From NVTR01 sp036480115 (GTDB taxonomy: Bacteria > Pseudomonadota > Alphaproteobacteria > Rhodobacterales > Rhodobacteraceae), in assembly GCA_965224795.1 (NCBI GenBank), contig CBDDAE010000002.1, positions 682,001 through 746,000 on the forward strand: a stretch of DNA of 64,000 bases, in the 5' to 3' direction. Positions 54,412 to 63,463 of the stretch are shown piece after piece. The notes under the pieces were generated by a model. It saw only the letters and a list, made by a program, of their open reading frames with translations. It did not search any database and was not told where the DNA came from. The position numbers and the translations under genes are program-made. Every line of letters begins with the position of its first letter. The first letter of the stretch is position 1.

Positions 54412-55281
54412 ATGAATGAAACGAAGATTGACTGGTCTGACCTACAGAATTTTCTGGCCGTGGCCCGCGGTGGCGGACTGGCCGGTGGCGCGGCGATATC
54501 AGGGCTGAGCGCACCGACGCTGGGGCGGCACATGCTGGCACTGGAACGGGCATTGGGCGAGGTGTTGTTTGAGCGCTTGCCCCGGGGCTATGATTTAACC
54601 CAAGCGGGCAAGGAATTGTTGGAACAGGCCAGTAACGTTGAGGCGCGGGTTTTCGATATTGAAAGGCGACGTCGCGCGACGAATACTGGCCTACCGATCC
54701 ATATCAGTGCGGGTACATGGATGACCCGGTTCCTTTGCAACGGCATCAATGCAATCCGTGTTCCGGGGTCACGGCTGGTATTTCGCAGTGCCGAAGCTCA
54801 GCACAATATTGAGCGCAGAGAAGCCACGATTGGGCTGCGTAACCGGCGCCCCAACGAAGATAACCTGGCGGCACGCAAATCAACCCGGATTGCGTTTGCG
54901 CCCTATGCAACGCCCGAAGCCAGAACCAACGATGATTGGGTGGCAAGTACCACGCATTCGCAATCGGCCAACTGGGTGCGCGCACAACGAGGTGAACAAA
55001 TCAGGGTAGAGGTTTCAAGCCCTCGTTCACTGTTGGACTTGCTGCGTCAGGGTGTCGGGCAAGGGGTACTGCCATGTTTTGTCGGTGATGCCGAGCCGCG
55101 GCTGGTTAGGTCCGGGCCGATCATCAGCGCACTTACTCACGAGCAGTGGTTGGTGGTGCATAATGATGACCGCCATATTGAACCGGTGCGACAAACCGTC
55201 GACCTGATTGCTGCACTGATCCGGGCGAACAGGGCGGCGTTTGAGGGCGTGACTGATTTTTCGCGCGATAACCGCGTCTAG
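54412..55281 (+). CDS. LysR-family transcriptional regulator
   Basis: Encodes 289 residues. The winged helix-turn-helix spans about residues 9-70: DLQNFLAVARGGGLAGGAAI, LSAPTLGRHMLALERALGEV, LFERLPRGYDLTQAGKELL. A substrate-binding-like effector domain follows from about 95, a bit shorter than usual. It lies divergent to the aldo/keto reductase, which suggests it controls that gene and itself. The HTH has AGGAAISGLSAPTLGRH, with glycines in place of the more usual SAAARLHVS; this is a known variation. Confidence 0.88.
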   Translation: MNETKIDWSDLQNFLAVARGGGLAGGAAISGLSAPTLGRHMLALERALGEVLFERLPRGYDLTQAGKELLEQASNVEARVFDIERRRRATNTGLPIHISAGTWMTRFLCNGINAIRVPGSRLVFRSAEAQHNIERREATIGLRNRRPNEDNLAARKSTRIAFAPYATPEARTNDDWVASTTHSQSANWVRAQRGEQIRVEVSSPRSLLDLLRQGVGQGVLPCFVGDAEPRLVRSGPIISALTHEQWLVVHNDDRHIEPVRQTVDLIAALIRANRAAFEGVTDFSRDNRV

Positions 55282-55383
55282 GACACCGCGCGTTCGTGCA
55301 ACTATGCCCCCTGCCCTGTGGCGCAGGCTTTGGTCGCTATTTTGTGCTTGGACCTGGGCAAGTTGGGCGACTACAAATACTAA

Positions 55384-56157
55384 ATGGAGATATTGAAACG
55401 CAAAATCGGATTATTGGTTAGCGGCGGACAAGCGTGGCTGTTTGGCGCGTTGATGCTGGGGGCGGTAGCCAGTGCGACGCCCGCAACGGCTGTTTGTCGC
55501 CAGGCGTTAGCGTTGGGGCTGGATATCTCTGGGTCAGTTGACAACAATGAATACCGCCTGCAGCTGGATGGCCTGGCGGCGGCATTGCTAAATCCGGATG
55601 TCCGCCAGGCGTTTCTGGCAATGCCAGAAATCAATGTGCGACTGTTTGTGTACGAATGGGGCGCTGAGCGGGGGCAAACAGTGCTGGTACCCTGGACAGA
55701 AATAACCGGGGTTGAGGATTTGCAAATGGTGGCCAGCTCTTTGCGGGCCAATCAGCGCATACCCGGTCGGCTGCCGACAGCGCTTGGCGAAGCTATGCTT
55801 TTTGGGGGCAGTAAGCTTTTGGAGCAGTCCGATTGCTGGCGGCGCACGCTGGATATATCCGGTGACGGGCGTTCAAACATCGGACCGACACCGCGCATGA
55901 TCAGCAATGCCGCCGTGCTGGACGGGGTGACAATTAACGCCCTGGTGATCGGCAACGAGTGGCTAATTCAGGTTGAAAGATACGCCAAAGCACTAGGGAA
56001 ACTTGGCGTCTATTTTCAGGATGAGGTCATTCGCGGCCCGGATGCGTTTGTGGAACTGGCAATAGATTTTTCCGCGTTTGAGGACGCGATGACCAAGAAA
56101 CTGCTGAAGGAATTGCAGACTCGTTCGGTTGGTTTGCTTGTGGGGGCAGACCGTTAG
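55384..56157 (+). CDS. DUF1194 domain protein (von Willebrand A-like), secreted
   Basis: Encodes 257 residues. A hydrophobic signal at about 17-36 (WLFGALMLGAVASATPATAV) precedes the mature protein. LALGLDISGSVDNNEYRLQL carries a DxSxS metal-ion-dependent adhesion site (MIDAS-like). VNVRLFVYEWG-like and RTLDISGDGRSNIGP strands follow, typical of DUF1194. The fold is von Willebrand A; the function in the periplasm is unknown. It stands alone, 102 bases after the LysR gene, and its end faces the M3 peptidase gene. Confidence 0.85.
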   Translation: MEILKRKIGLLVSGGQAWLFGALMLGAVASATPATAVCRQALALGLDISGSVDNNEYRLQLDGLAAALLNPDVRQAFLAMPEINVRLFVYEWGAERGQTVLVPWTEITGVEDLQMVASSLRANQRIPGRLPTALGEAMLFGGSKLLEQSDCWRRTLDISGDGRSNIGPTPRMISNAAVLDGVTINALVIGNEWLIQVERYAKALGKLGVYFQDEVIRGPDAFVELAIDFSAFEDAMTKKLLKELQTRSVGLLVGADR

Positions 56158-56176
56158 GGAGCAACCGGCGGTTTTT

Positions 56177-58195
56177 CTAATCCAACCCACGTCCACGTAA
56201 TAGTGCAGCCACGCCGGGCATTTTGCCGCGAAAAGCCATATAGGCGGCCTGGGCGTCTTGCGAACCGCCCGCTGCCAGTATGTGGGTTTGCAGTTTTTCG
56301 GCCATTTCTGAATCGAACGGACCTTCAGCGTCTTCAAACGCTTCAAACGCGTCGGCGTCCATGACTTCGGACCACATGTAGCTGTAATAGCCGCAGGAAT
56401 ATCCGTCGCCGGCAAAGACATGGGCGAAATTTGGGGTGGCGTGGCGCATGGTGATGGCGTTTGGCAGGCCGATGTCGTCCAGCACTTGTGTTTGGCGGGC
56501 CATCGGATCGGCGGGCGGATCACCTTCATGGAACGCCAGATCAACCAGCGCGGATGCCAGATATTCGACGGTTGAGAACCCCATGTCAAAGGTTCCGGCC
56601 GCGAGCAGACGCTTTAGCAATTCGGGTGGCATGGGATTACCGGATTCCGCGTGGGTGGCAAATTCTTGCAGCACTTCCGGCACTTCCAGCCAATGTTCGT
56701 ACAGTTGGCTGGGCAGTTCGACGAAATCGCGCGCAACGGAGGTGCCGGAAATCGACGCATAGGTCACATCTGACAGCATCTGATGCAGGGCGTGGCCGAA
56801 TTCGTGGAACAGGGTGCGGGCGTCGTCAAATGATAACAGCGCGGGTTCGCCGTCGACGGGTTTGGCGAAGTTGCAGACATTGACGACGATGGGGCGAATG
56901 TCGCCTGCCAGTTTTTGTTGGGAACGCATGGCGGAGCACCATGCGCCGCTGCGTTTGGAACCTCGGGCGAAGTAATCGCCGATGAAAACAGCAAGGTGTT
57001 CGCCGTTACGTGTCACATCCCAGGCGCGGGCATCGGCGTGGTAAAGCGGCGGAGTGATGGGCGCAAATTCGAGGTTAAACAAGCGTGTGGCGCAGGAAAA
57101 TGCGGCTTCAATCATCCGGTCCAGTTGCAGATAGGGTTTGATTTCCGCCTCATCCAGATCGTGTTCTTTCTGGCGGCGTTTATCTGCGTAAAAGCGCCAG
57201 TCCCACGGTTCCAGATCACCGTTGATGCCGTCGGCGTGCATCATGTCAGTCAGGGTTTTGGCATCAGTTTCGGCGGCAGATTTGGCCGGTTTCCAGACGT
57301 TGTTTAGCAGTTTGCGCACGGCATCCGGGGTTTTGGCCATTTCGGTTTCCAGCTTGAAATGGGCGAAATCGGGGTAGCCAAGCAAGTTGGCGCGCTCGTG
57401 GCGCAGTTTCAGGGTTTCGGCTGCGATGGCACGGTTGTCGGTTTTGCCGCCATTGGCGCCACGGGCGATCCATGCGGTGTAGGCTTTTTCGCGAAGGGGG
57501 CGGTTGGTGGAAAATTGCAGGAAGGGGACGATCAGGGAACGGGACAATGTGATCACAAGACCGGGCGCTTTCTTTTCTTCACCTGCAGCTTTGGCCGCTG
57601 TGATCACAAAATCAGGCAGCCCGTCCAATTCCCCCTCACCTAGTTCCATGAACCAGTCGCTCTCATCGGCCAGCAGGTTTTGCACAAAATCTGTGGCCAG
57701 CACAGCGAGGCGTTCCATGATTGCCTTGTAACGGTCCCGATTGCCACCCTTTAGGGACGCGCCCATGCGCACAAAATTGCGGCGATGGATCAACAGCACG
57801 CGAGATTGTTCGGACGTCAGGCCAAGGGTGTCCCGGCTGTTCCACAAGACTTCGATGCGCTGAAACAAATCAGCGTTCAGGGTGATTTTCGAGGAATGCG
57901 CCGCCAATTTCGGCGAAAATTCCCGCTGTAGTTCCTGGCGCTTAACGTTGCTGTCCGACCCTGCAACGTTGAAAAACACACTTAGGACGCGGTCAAGATC
58001 GGCGTCGAACAACTCGAGCGCCTCAATGGTGTTTTCAAACGTCGGGGCGTCCGGGTTGGCGGTGATTTTGGCGATATTCGCTTCAGCTGTTTCCAGTGCA
58101 GCTTCAAATGCCGGGGCGAAATGGTCGTCGGTGATCGCCTCAAAGGGTGGCAGTTCAAAACGGCCTTTCCAGGGGGACAACAGGGGGTTGGTCAT
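56177..58195 (-). CDS. M3-family metallopeptidase (oligopeptidase A / Dcp-like)
   Basis: Encodes 672 residues from the ATG at 58195, preceded by AGGAG 8 bases upstream; a longer frame to 58243 has no good ribosome site. The zinc site is TLFHEFGHALHQML (HExxH) near residue 458, with the third ligand Glu in the downstream helix. It cleaves short peptides in the cytosol, helping recycle protein fragments. Length and motif order match prlC/dcp-type enzymes; which one cannot be settled. Confidence 0.93.
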   Translation of the reverse strand: MTNPLLSPWKGRFELPPFEAITDDHFAPAFEAALETAEANIAKITANPDAPTFENTIEALELFDADLDRVLSVFFNVAGSDSNVKRQELQREFSPKLAAHSSKITLNADLFQRIEVLWNSRDTLGLTSEQSRVLLIHRRNFVRMGASLKGGNRDRYKAIMERLAVLATDFVQNLLADESDWFMELGEGELDGLPDFVITAAKAAGEEKKAPGLVITLSRSLIVPFLQFSTNRPLREKAYTAWIARGANGGKTDNRAIAAETLKLRHERANLLGYPDFAHFKLETEMAKTPDAVRKLLNNVWKPAKSAAETDAKTLTDMMHADGINGDLEPWDWRFYADKRRQKEHDLDEAEIKPYLQLDRMIEAAFSCATRLFNLEFAPITPPLYHADARAWDVTRNGEHLAVFIGDYFARGSKRSGAWCSAMRSQQKLAGDIRPIVVNVCNFAKPVDGEPALLSFDDARTLFHEFGHALHQMLSDVTYASISGTSVARDFVELPSQLYEHWLEVPEVLQEFATHAESGNPMPPELLKRLLAAGTFDMGFSTVEYLASALVDLAFHEGDPPADPMARQTQVLDDIGLPNAITMRHATPNFAHVFAGDGYSCGYYSYMWSEVMDADAFEAFEDAEGPFDSEMAEKLQTHILAAGGSQDAQAAYMAFRGKMPGVAALLRGRGLD

Positions 58196-58396
58196 GGGTG
58201 TGCTCCTATGTTGGGGAAGGCATAGGACAGATCGAGGCGTCACACCAGTGGGCGGTCAGAACCGCATAACCGTTCCATGCGTTTTTGCATATTAATCAAA
58301 CCAAATTGGCCAATTCCATTGAAAGCCTCCTCTGCCTAATACGGTGCCAATACTAGAAAAATTAAATTCCACATCATTAAAAATGGAAATCCCAAA

Positions 58397-59077
58397 ATGA
58401 CACAAATTCAAACTTTCGCACGCCTGACCGGGGCGGTATATCTGTTCGTTGCCATCGCCGGTATGTTTGGCATTGGCTATGTCCCGGCACTTATTGAAGC
58501 GGGCGATTTGAACGCCACGATCAACAACTTACTGGCTAATGAGACCATGGTTCGTTGGGCGATAATCGCGGCACTATTTACCCAGCTTGGACATCTGGTT
58601 CTGGTGTTGATGCTGCATAAAATCCTGGCGCCGGTGAACAAGGCTGTGGCAAATCTTTTGGTTATTCTTGTGCTGGTCGGTATCCCAATCGCGATGCTGA
58701 ATGAAGCCAGTTACGGCGTGGCGTTGGGGTTGATAAATCGCGCCGAGCCGCCGCTGACACTGATATCAGCGCTGTTGGATTTCCATGGCTACGGTATCAT
58801 GATCGTACAGATTTTCTGGGGGCTGTGGCTGTTTCCCTTTGGCTATCTGGTCTATAAATCCGGGTTCTTACCAAAAATTATTGGCGTAACCCTGATGATC
58901 GGTTGCTTTGGCTATCTGGCCGACAGCCTGATCTATTTCTTTGACACAGACTTTCCGGTCATCTTTACGATTTACCTATTTTGGGGCGAAATATTCATCC
59001 TGCTTTGGCTGATGATCCGGGGCGTCAACGTTGAAAAATTGGGGCGTCAGTCGGATATCATCCCCACGCCGGCATAG
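58397..59077 (+). CDS. DUF4386 family membrane protein
   Basis: Encodes 226 residues with about six hydrophobic helices (for example 8-28, 52-72, 85-105, 133-150, 155-173, 180-205). The opening FARLTGAVYLFVAIAGMFG is typical of DUF4386, a family of small integral membrane proteins of unknown function. It has its own terminator and no cotranscribed neighbour. It starts at ATG 58397. Confidence 0.8.
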   Translation: MTQIQTFARLTGAVYLFVAIAGMFGIGYVPALIEAGDLNATINNLLANETMVRWAIIAALFTQLGHLVLVLMLHKILAPVNKAVANLLVILVLVGIPIAMLNEASYGVALGLINRAEPPLTLISALLDFHGYGIMIVQIFWGLWLFPFGYLVYKSGFLPKIIGVTLMIGCFGYLADSLIYFFDTDFPVIFTIYLFWGEIFILLWLMIRGVNVEKLGRQSDIIPTPA

Positions 59078-59102
59078 CATCATCGATTTTAATAGCAACA
59101 AA

Positions 59103-59138
59103 CCAAAGCCCGCATTTATTGCGGGCTTTGGTCGTATT
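59103..59138. terminator. Strong bidirectional terminator
   Basis: A perfect 12-bp stem (59103-59114 with 59120-59131) closes a TTTAT loop. On the plus strand it is followed by TCGTATT. It lies 25 bases after the DUF4386 stop and 24 before the stop of the convergent NAD(P)-binding gene. Confidence 0.8.
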
Positions 59139-59162
59139 ACACATCTGACTTGCGGGGTTGGT

Positions 59163-59915
59163 TTAATCCAACGCATTCATGACCACTGGCATGCGGAATT
59201 TCCATTCCTGCCACAGGGTTTTGCCCTGGGTCAGCGCCACCATGAACTGCGCAACATTGGCCCGTGATGTTGGACGCCCGGACAGCAGATTGGTCACCGG
59301 CGATTGCTGAATAACATAGTCCGATACGTCGGCATTGATCAGCGTATCCGGGCGCACGGCGCACCATTCTATATGCGCGCTGTTGTTGCCGATTTGCTGG
59401 CGCAAATAGGTGGCGGCGTTTTCATTGTCGCGATGCGGTGGCAGTGCAACGCGCAGCAACGCCTGCAAGCTACGCTCGGTAAATGTTCGCCGCGCGTCAC
59501 TATCGGGATTTTTGACGGCCACGGTGTTCATCAGGATAAAGCGCACCGGTTCGTCGGGTACATTGGCGTCAATCGCGCGGCAAAGGTTCCGGGTGGCATT
59601 TGTGCACAATTGACGTGGCGCACCAAACAGGCCTTTGAAATTCAGGTTATGGCCAAGACAGGAGATCACCGCGCTGCAGCCGTTCACATGTTGCGCCATT
59701 CTGGCAGGGTCAATGTCCAGAATACTGGCGCGAATAATTGTCAGGTTGCGATGGTTGCGGATGCTGTCAGTCAGGCTTTCGGGGGTGCGCACAATGGCGC
59801 GAACATGCGCCCCCGCCTGCAATAGCTGTGCCACCAACTGCTGGCCGGTGGCCCCGGTGGCGCCTGCCACCAGAATGGTGGCGGTTTCAGAATTTTTCGG
59901 CTTCGGATCGATCAT
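59163..59915 (-). CDS. NAD(P)-binding Rossmann protein (atypical SDR)
   Basis: Encodes 250 residues. The dinucleotide site ILVAGATGATGQQLVAQLL covers residues 14-32 (GATGxTG, the NmrA/atypical SDR pattern). VRAIVRTPESL suggests NADP(H) preference, having arginines after the second strand. No Tyr-x-x-x-Lys catalytic pair is evident, so it may be a sensor or an enzyme such as a flavin reductase. Divergent from the XRE gene with 205 bases between. Confidence 0.83.
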   Translation of the reverse strand: MIDPKPKNSETATILVAGATGATGQQLVAQLLQAGAHVRAIVRTPESLTDSIRNHRNLTIIRASILDIDPARMAQHVNGCSAVISCLGHNLNFKGLFGAPRQLCTNATRNLCRAIDANVPDEPVRFILMNTVAVKNPDSDARRTFTERSLQALLRVALPPHRDNENAATYLRQQIGNNSAHIEWCAVRPDTLINADVSDYVIQQSPVTNLLSGRPTSRANVAQFMVALTQGKTLWQEWKFRMPVVMNALD

Positions 59916-60064
59916 TGGGTTTTTCCTGTGTGTTTGCTTGAAATGCAGACTTTAACGACGGCTTTGACCAAGCTGAATTGGCGAAATGCGCAAGCAAGAT
60001 ATGCGTTTTTGCAGATTTTGGCGGCCCGGTGGCGGGCTTGTGTCGGGGGGGAGACGTGGGCACA

Positions 60065-60082
60065 ATGGACATGTCGGTCCAT
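60065..60082. promoter_or_regulatory. Small inverted repeat upstream of the XRE gene
   Basis: ATGGAC (60065-60070) and GTCCAT (60077-60082) form a 6-bp inverted repeat, 39 bases before the XRE gene start. It could be an operator for that regulator, but the match is short. Confidence 0.25.
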
Positions 60083-60120
60083 GTTGCTGGCACCGTTACA
60101 CATGAGAATTTGAGGAAACA

Positions 60121-60617
60121 ATGATTGTACGCACCCTAAGAGAAGACCGCGGCTGGTCGCAGGAACAACTGGCACAAACGTCAGGGGTTTCGGTGCGCAC
60201 CATCCAGCGGATTGAAACCGGTGGGCGTGCCAGTCTGGAAACCTTGAAATGTTTTGCAGCGGGGTTTGAAACAACAATTCCTGAATTGAAAAAGGACGCC
60301 GACATGACCGACCATGACAAACCGATAGAAAGCGTGGAACCTGCGCCAAAACCGCCGCTGGAGGACACGCCGGGGTTAAGCGACGATGACCGCGCCGCAT
60401 TGCGCTATGCCCGCAACCTGCGAAAATATGACAAGGCGTTTGACGTTGAATTTTCGCTGGGTGCTGACGATGACGACATTCCAAATGATCCAAATCTGTC
60501 GCCGGATGAAAACCGCATTCTGCGCCAGGTCCGGCGCGTAATCTGGGGGATGACTGGGAACGCAATCAGGTGGAAAAACGCCTGCGGGATTTGTCGGGGC
60601 GTTCGGGGCGGCGGTAG
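60121..60617 (+). pseudogene. XRE-family regulator with probable frameshift near its end
   Basis: The ATG at 60121 follows GAGGA. The first 60 residues are a clear XRE helix-turn-helix: LREDRGWSQEQLAQTSGVSV and RTIQRIETGGRASLETLK. An acidic linker follows. In frame, the protein runs to 60717 with a tail rich in Trp, Cys and Arg that looks unnatural. One base shift at about 60500-60545 instead gives LGDDWERNQVEKRLRDLSGR and a stop at 60615-60617. This matches the C-termini I know from HTH proteins ending in a GxDWExxxV pattern. The family's two-helix membrane part is missing too. It may be a true frameshift or a sequencing error. Confidence 0.6.
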
Positions 60618-60721
60618 GTTACGGCCAAGCTGGCAATCATCAACAATGCTGCAATGGTCCTTTTGCGGATATAAAGCAAATGACGTAAATGCATTGGGCA
60701 GATATTCGAAAGGCTAACGTC

Positions 60722-61114
60722 ATGTCCCAATCCCTAGCCCTGATCGCCGTCGTTGTTCGTGATTATGACGAAGCGATCGGGTTTTACGTGGGCAAACTGG
60801 GGTTTGAGCTGGTGGAAGACACGTACCAAGCGGAACAGGACAAGCGGTGGGTTGTGGTGCGGCCAAAGGGCGATGGGAAGGCGGCGATATTGCTGGCGCG
60901 CGCATCGGAACCGCGACAGGAGGCGTTTATTGGCAACCAGGCCGGCGGGCGGGTGTTTTTATTTTTGCAGACGGATGATTTCTGGGGGGATTTTGAGAGG
61001 TATCAGGGTCTTGGGGTTGAATTTGTGCGGGAGCCGAAAGAGGAACCTTATGGCACGGTGGCGGTGTTTAAGGACCTGTATGGGAACTTGTGGGATTTGA
61101 TTGAGTTTGCTTGA
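60722..61114 (+). CDS. VOC-family (glyoxalase/bleomycin resistance-like) protein
   Basis: Encodes 130 residues from the ATG at 60722. The two beta-alpha-beta-beta-beta repeats are visible as LIAVVVRDYDEAIGFYVGKL with GFELVEDT, and VFLFLQTDDFWGDFERYQGL with GTVAVFKDLYGNLWDLIEF. Glu in LWDLIEF is a typical metal ligand of this fold. VOC proteins include glyoxalase I-like lyases, dioxygenases and drug-binding proteins; which one cannot be told. It follows the XRE gene, possibly cotranscribed. Confidence 0.87.
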   Translation: MSQSLALIAVVVRDYDEAIGFYVGKLGFELVEDTYQAEQDKRWVVVRPKGDGKAAILLARASEPRQEAFIGNQAGGRVFLFLQTDDFWGDFERYQGLGVEFVREPKEEPYGTVAVFKDLYGNLWDLIEFA

Positions 61115-61141
61115 GGTGGGCGGAACCTTCACCCGGAATCA

Positions 61142-61349
61142 AGGCACATCGTGCCGCCGGCCTCTCGGCGATTGCTTGCAATCGCCTGCCGGCAGGGCAT
61201 TGTAAACAATGCCCGAGAGGCAGCGCCCAACCGCCCGATGGGCGGGCGCTTTTGCGGGGTTGGTGCATCTATGGGACGTCGGATGTATTGGCGCAATAAA
61301 AGGGCAGCCATTCGCGTCACATATGCCCACCCGCGGTTGGGCGCTGCCC
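61142..61349. repeat. Large nested palindromic repeat element
   Basis: Several perfect inverted repeats are stacked. GGCAC/GTGCC lies at 61143-61154. An 8-bp stem (61160-61167 with 61214-61221) encloses two 9-bp hairpins with 2-base centres, 61167-61186 and 61195-61214, joined by TGCCGGCA. Next a perfect 16-bp stem (61219-61234 with 61333-61348) encloses 98 bases with a small hairpin. GGCAGCGCC recurs in the repeat block near 47.4 kb. It lies in a 325-base gene-free stretch between the VOC gene and the next gene. Confidence 0.8.
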
Positions 61350-61439
61350 TTGTGTCGAGGAAATGCGGAATGCTGGTTTGAGTTCAAAAAGTTACTGCAA
61401 TGATTGCAAATCAGCGTGCCATTACTTAGAATTTGTGTG

Positions 61440-61766
61440 ATGAAAAAAATTCACCCCGACATAAACATAGATAGGCTTAGGGACATCGGTTGGTCTCTCT
61501 GGGACCCGATTGGTTTATTGGGCCTTACGGGGGGCTGGAAGGGCGAACCCTACGAAGATGAATACGATAGATATCTCAACAATGCAGCGCAAATGTTGAA
61601 GAATGGTTGTAGTGTGGGCGAGGTTGCCGACTATCTCTTCCTCATCCAATCTCAGTATATGCAAATGGGGCCAAAAACGATTGACGCAGAAATTCTCAAC
61701 AAACTTCTGGATGTGGCAAATGCGATTTCAAATGACCCGCTGTTGTGGAAAAACTCTCAGTCTTAA
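61440..61766 (+). CDS. Small DUF1871-like protein
   Basis: Encodes 108 residues from the ATG at 61440. The pattern WDPIGLLGL followed by YEDEYDRYLNNAAQML and VGEVADYLFLIQSQYMQMG resembles DUF1871 and related small proteins of unknown function, some of which act as immunity proteins in toxin loci. No toxin gene is adjacent. An in-frame upstream ATG at 61404 would add 12 residues but has a poorer leader. It follows directly after the repeat element and has lower GC than its neighbours. Confidence 0.6.
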   Translation: MKKIHPDINIDRLRDIGWSLWDPIGLLGLTGGWKGEPYEDEYDRYLNNAAQMLKNGCSVGEVADYLFLIQSQYMQMGPKTIDAEILNKLLDVANAISNDPLLWKNSQS

Positions 61767-61849
61767 GCGCACCTAGCTAGTACGTTGAACGGCGGTAGAT
61801 TCCGCATAGCAGACTTTTCTGCCATTCCCAGCCACCATGATGAGCCTCC

Positions 61850-62647
61850 CTACCCCTCCGGTATCTTCCGCATTTTCGCCTCCAGCTTCCGCAGCATCAG
61901 CGACAGGCTCACCGTCATGATCAGGTAGATCAGCGCCACCACGTTGTAAGTCTCAAAGTACCGGAAATTACCGGCCGCCGTGACTTTGCCCAACTGTGTG
62001 ATGTCCAGCACCCCCAACACAGATACCAGCGAGCTATCCTTAATCATCGCGATAAAATCATTGCCCAGAGGTGGCATGATGGTGCGGATGGCTTGGGGGA
62101 ACACGATCAGGCGGAAGCGTTGCCAGCCGTTCAGGCCGAGGGTTTTGCCGGCTTCGATCTGACCCGCTTCAACCGATTGGATACCGGCGCGGAAGACCTC
62201 AGCGATGAAGGCGGAATAGCCGATTGTGAGGGCGATAATGGCGCGCCACATGAGGGAAAAATCGCGATTGCGGATGGGGTCAAAACCCAGCGATGTTATA
62301 GCCCAGTTCCAGCTGGCGACCATGAAGGGTGCCAGCACGAAGGCCACGTAAAGCAGCAAGACGATGATCGGGATACCGCGTACGATTTCGATGTAAAAGC
62401 GCGATATCTGGCGGATCACCAGGAACCGCGACAGGGAGCCGACGGCAAGCAGCAAGCCCACGGCGGATGCGATGGAAAAGCCCACGAGTGTGACGAATAT
62501 GGTGACGCCGATGCCCTTGGACAGGGTGCCGAGCACTTGTGCATAAAGGTCATCCGACACCACGCGGTACATCAGATAGGCAGCAATTCCCCCGGCGACC
62601 AGCAGCCACCAGGGGAAATCTTTATCCTGGGTTGGGCCGGGGATCAC
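61850..62647 (-). CDS. Polar amino acid ABC transporter permease
   Basis: Encodes 265 residues, with about five hydrophobic helices after a first one at 13-30 (WWLLVAGGIAAYLMYRV). The HisM/GlnP-type family signature is FYIEIVRGIPIIVLLLYVA, and the EAA loop is AGKTLGLNGWQRFRLIVFPQ. It starts with GTG at 62647, 21 bases after the binding-protein stop. The partner is the binding protein upstream. A second permease and the ATPase are not here. Confidence 0.92.
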   Translation of the reverse strand: MIPGPTQDKDFPWWLLVAGGIAAYLMYRVVSDDLYAQVLGTLSKGIGVTIFVTLVGFSIASAVGLLLAVGSLSRFLVIRQISRFYIEIVRGIPIIVLLLYVAFVLAPFMVASWNWAITSLGFDPIRNRDFSLMWRAIIALTIGYSAFIAEVFRAGIQSVEAGQIEAGKTLGLNGWQRFRLIVFPQAIRTIMPPLGNDFIAMIKDSSLVSVLGVLDITQLGKVTAAGNFRYFETYNVVALIYLIMTVSLSLMLRKLEAKMRKIPEG

Positions 62648-62668
62648 GCCCCGGCGACCCGTATGGCG

Positions 62669-63463
62669 TTACCCGCCAATTTTAAAATCAAGGAACCATT
62701 TCTTGTTCAGCGCATCAATGGTGCCGTCATCCTTCATTGACTGGATGGCCGCATTCATCGCTGAAACCAGCTCACTACCTTTGGGGAAGATAAAGCCGAA
62801 ATCCTCGGTCCCTAGCGGTGAACCGATGATCTTCAATCCGCCGTCAGAAGCAGCCACATAACCGTTACCGGCAGTACCATCGGTCAAGATCATATCCACA
62901 TCATCGGATTTCAGCGCCTGAACCGTTGCGCCAAATGTTTCCATCAGTTTGATGCGCGGGTTGGCTTCGTCGCCATCCAGCACGTCGTAAACGCCCACGT
63001 AAAACGGCGTGGTGCCCGGCTGCGCGGCCATTAACAGCTCTGGGTCAGCCGCGAAACTGGCGGCATCAGTAAAGCGGCTTTCATCGCCGCGCACCAGCAT
63101 TACCATTTCGCTGCGCATGTAAGCATCTGAGAAATCTACCATTTCCATTCGATCATCGCGGATGGTGATGCCGGTCATGCCCAGATCAAACTGTGCCTCG
63201 GACACGGCCGGGATCATCGCGTCCCAGCTGATGTTCTCATAGACCACGGTGATGTTGATACGCTCGGCAATTTCCGCCATCGCGTCATATTCCCAACCGA
63301 TGGCTTCGCCACTTGCAGGATCAACAAATTGCAGCGGCGGATAGGCGTTTTCGGTGACAACGACGACTTCTTGGCCGCCAAGGTCCGGCAGGTGTGCGGC
63401 GGCGTTGGCGGTGAAGGTGAACGCAGCCGTGGTGATGGCCGCGATTGTGGTGAGCAGTTTCAT
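62669..63463 (-). CDS. Amino acid ABC transporter substrate-binding protein
   Basis: Encodes 264 residues with a signal peptide (LLTTIAAITTAAFTFTANAA, cleavage near residue 22). The mature protein is a bacterial type-3 periplasmic binding protein: VVVTENAYPPLQFVDPASGE, GWEYDAMAEIAERINI, and GMTGITIRDDRMEMVDFSDA. These mark a polar amino acid or opine binder; the ligand is not clear. It is followed by the permease, on which it feeds. No lipobox is present. Confidence 0.92.
   Translation of the reverse strand: MKLLTTIAAITTAAFTFTANAAAHLPDLGGQEVVVVTENAYPPLQFVDPASGEAIGWEYDAMAEIAERINITVVYENISWDAMIPAVSEAQFDLGMTGITIRDDRMEMVDFSDAYMRSEMVMLVRGDESRFTDAASFAADPELLMAAQPGTTPFYVGVYDVLDGDEANPRIKLMETFGATVQALKSDDVDMILTDGTAGNGYVAASDGGLKIIGSPLGTEDFGFIFPKGSELVSAMNAAIQSMKDDGTIDALNKKWFLDFKIGG

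Noticed and set aside
59912..60565. 217-codon minus-strand frame across the XRE promoter and gene
   Set aside because: It overlaps the well-supported helix-turn-helix coding region on the other strand and shows no recognisable domain.
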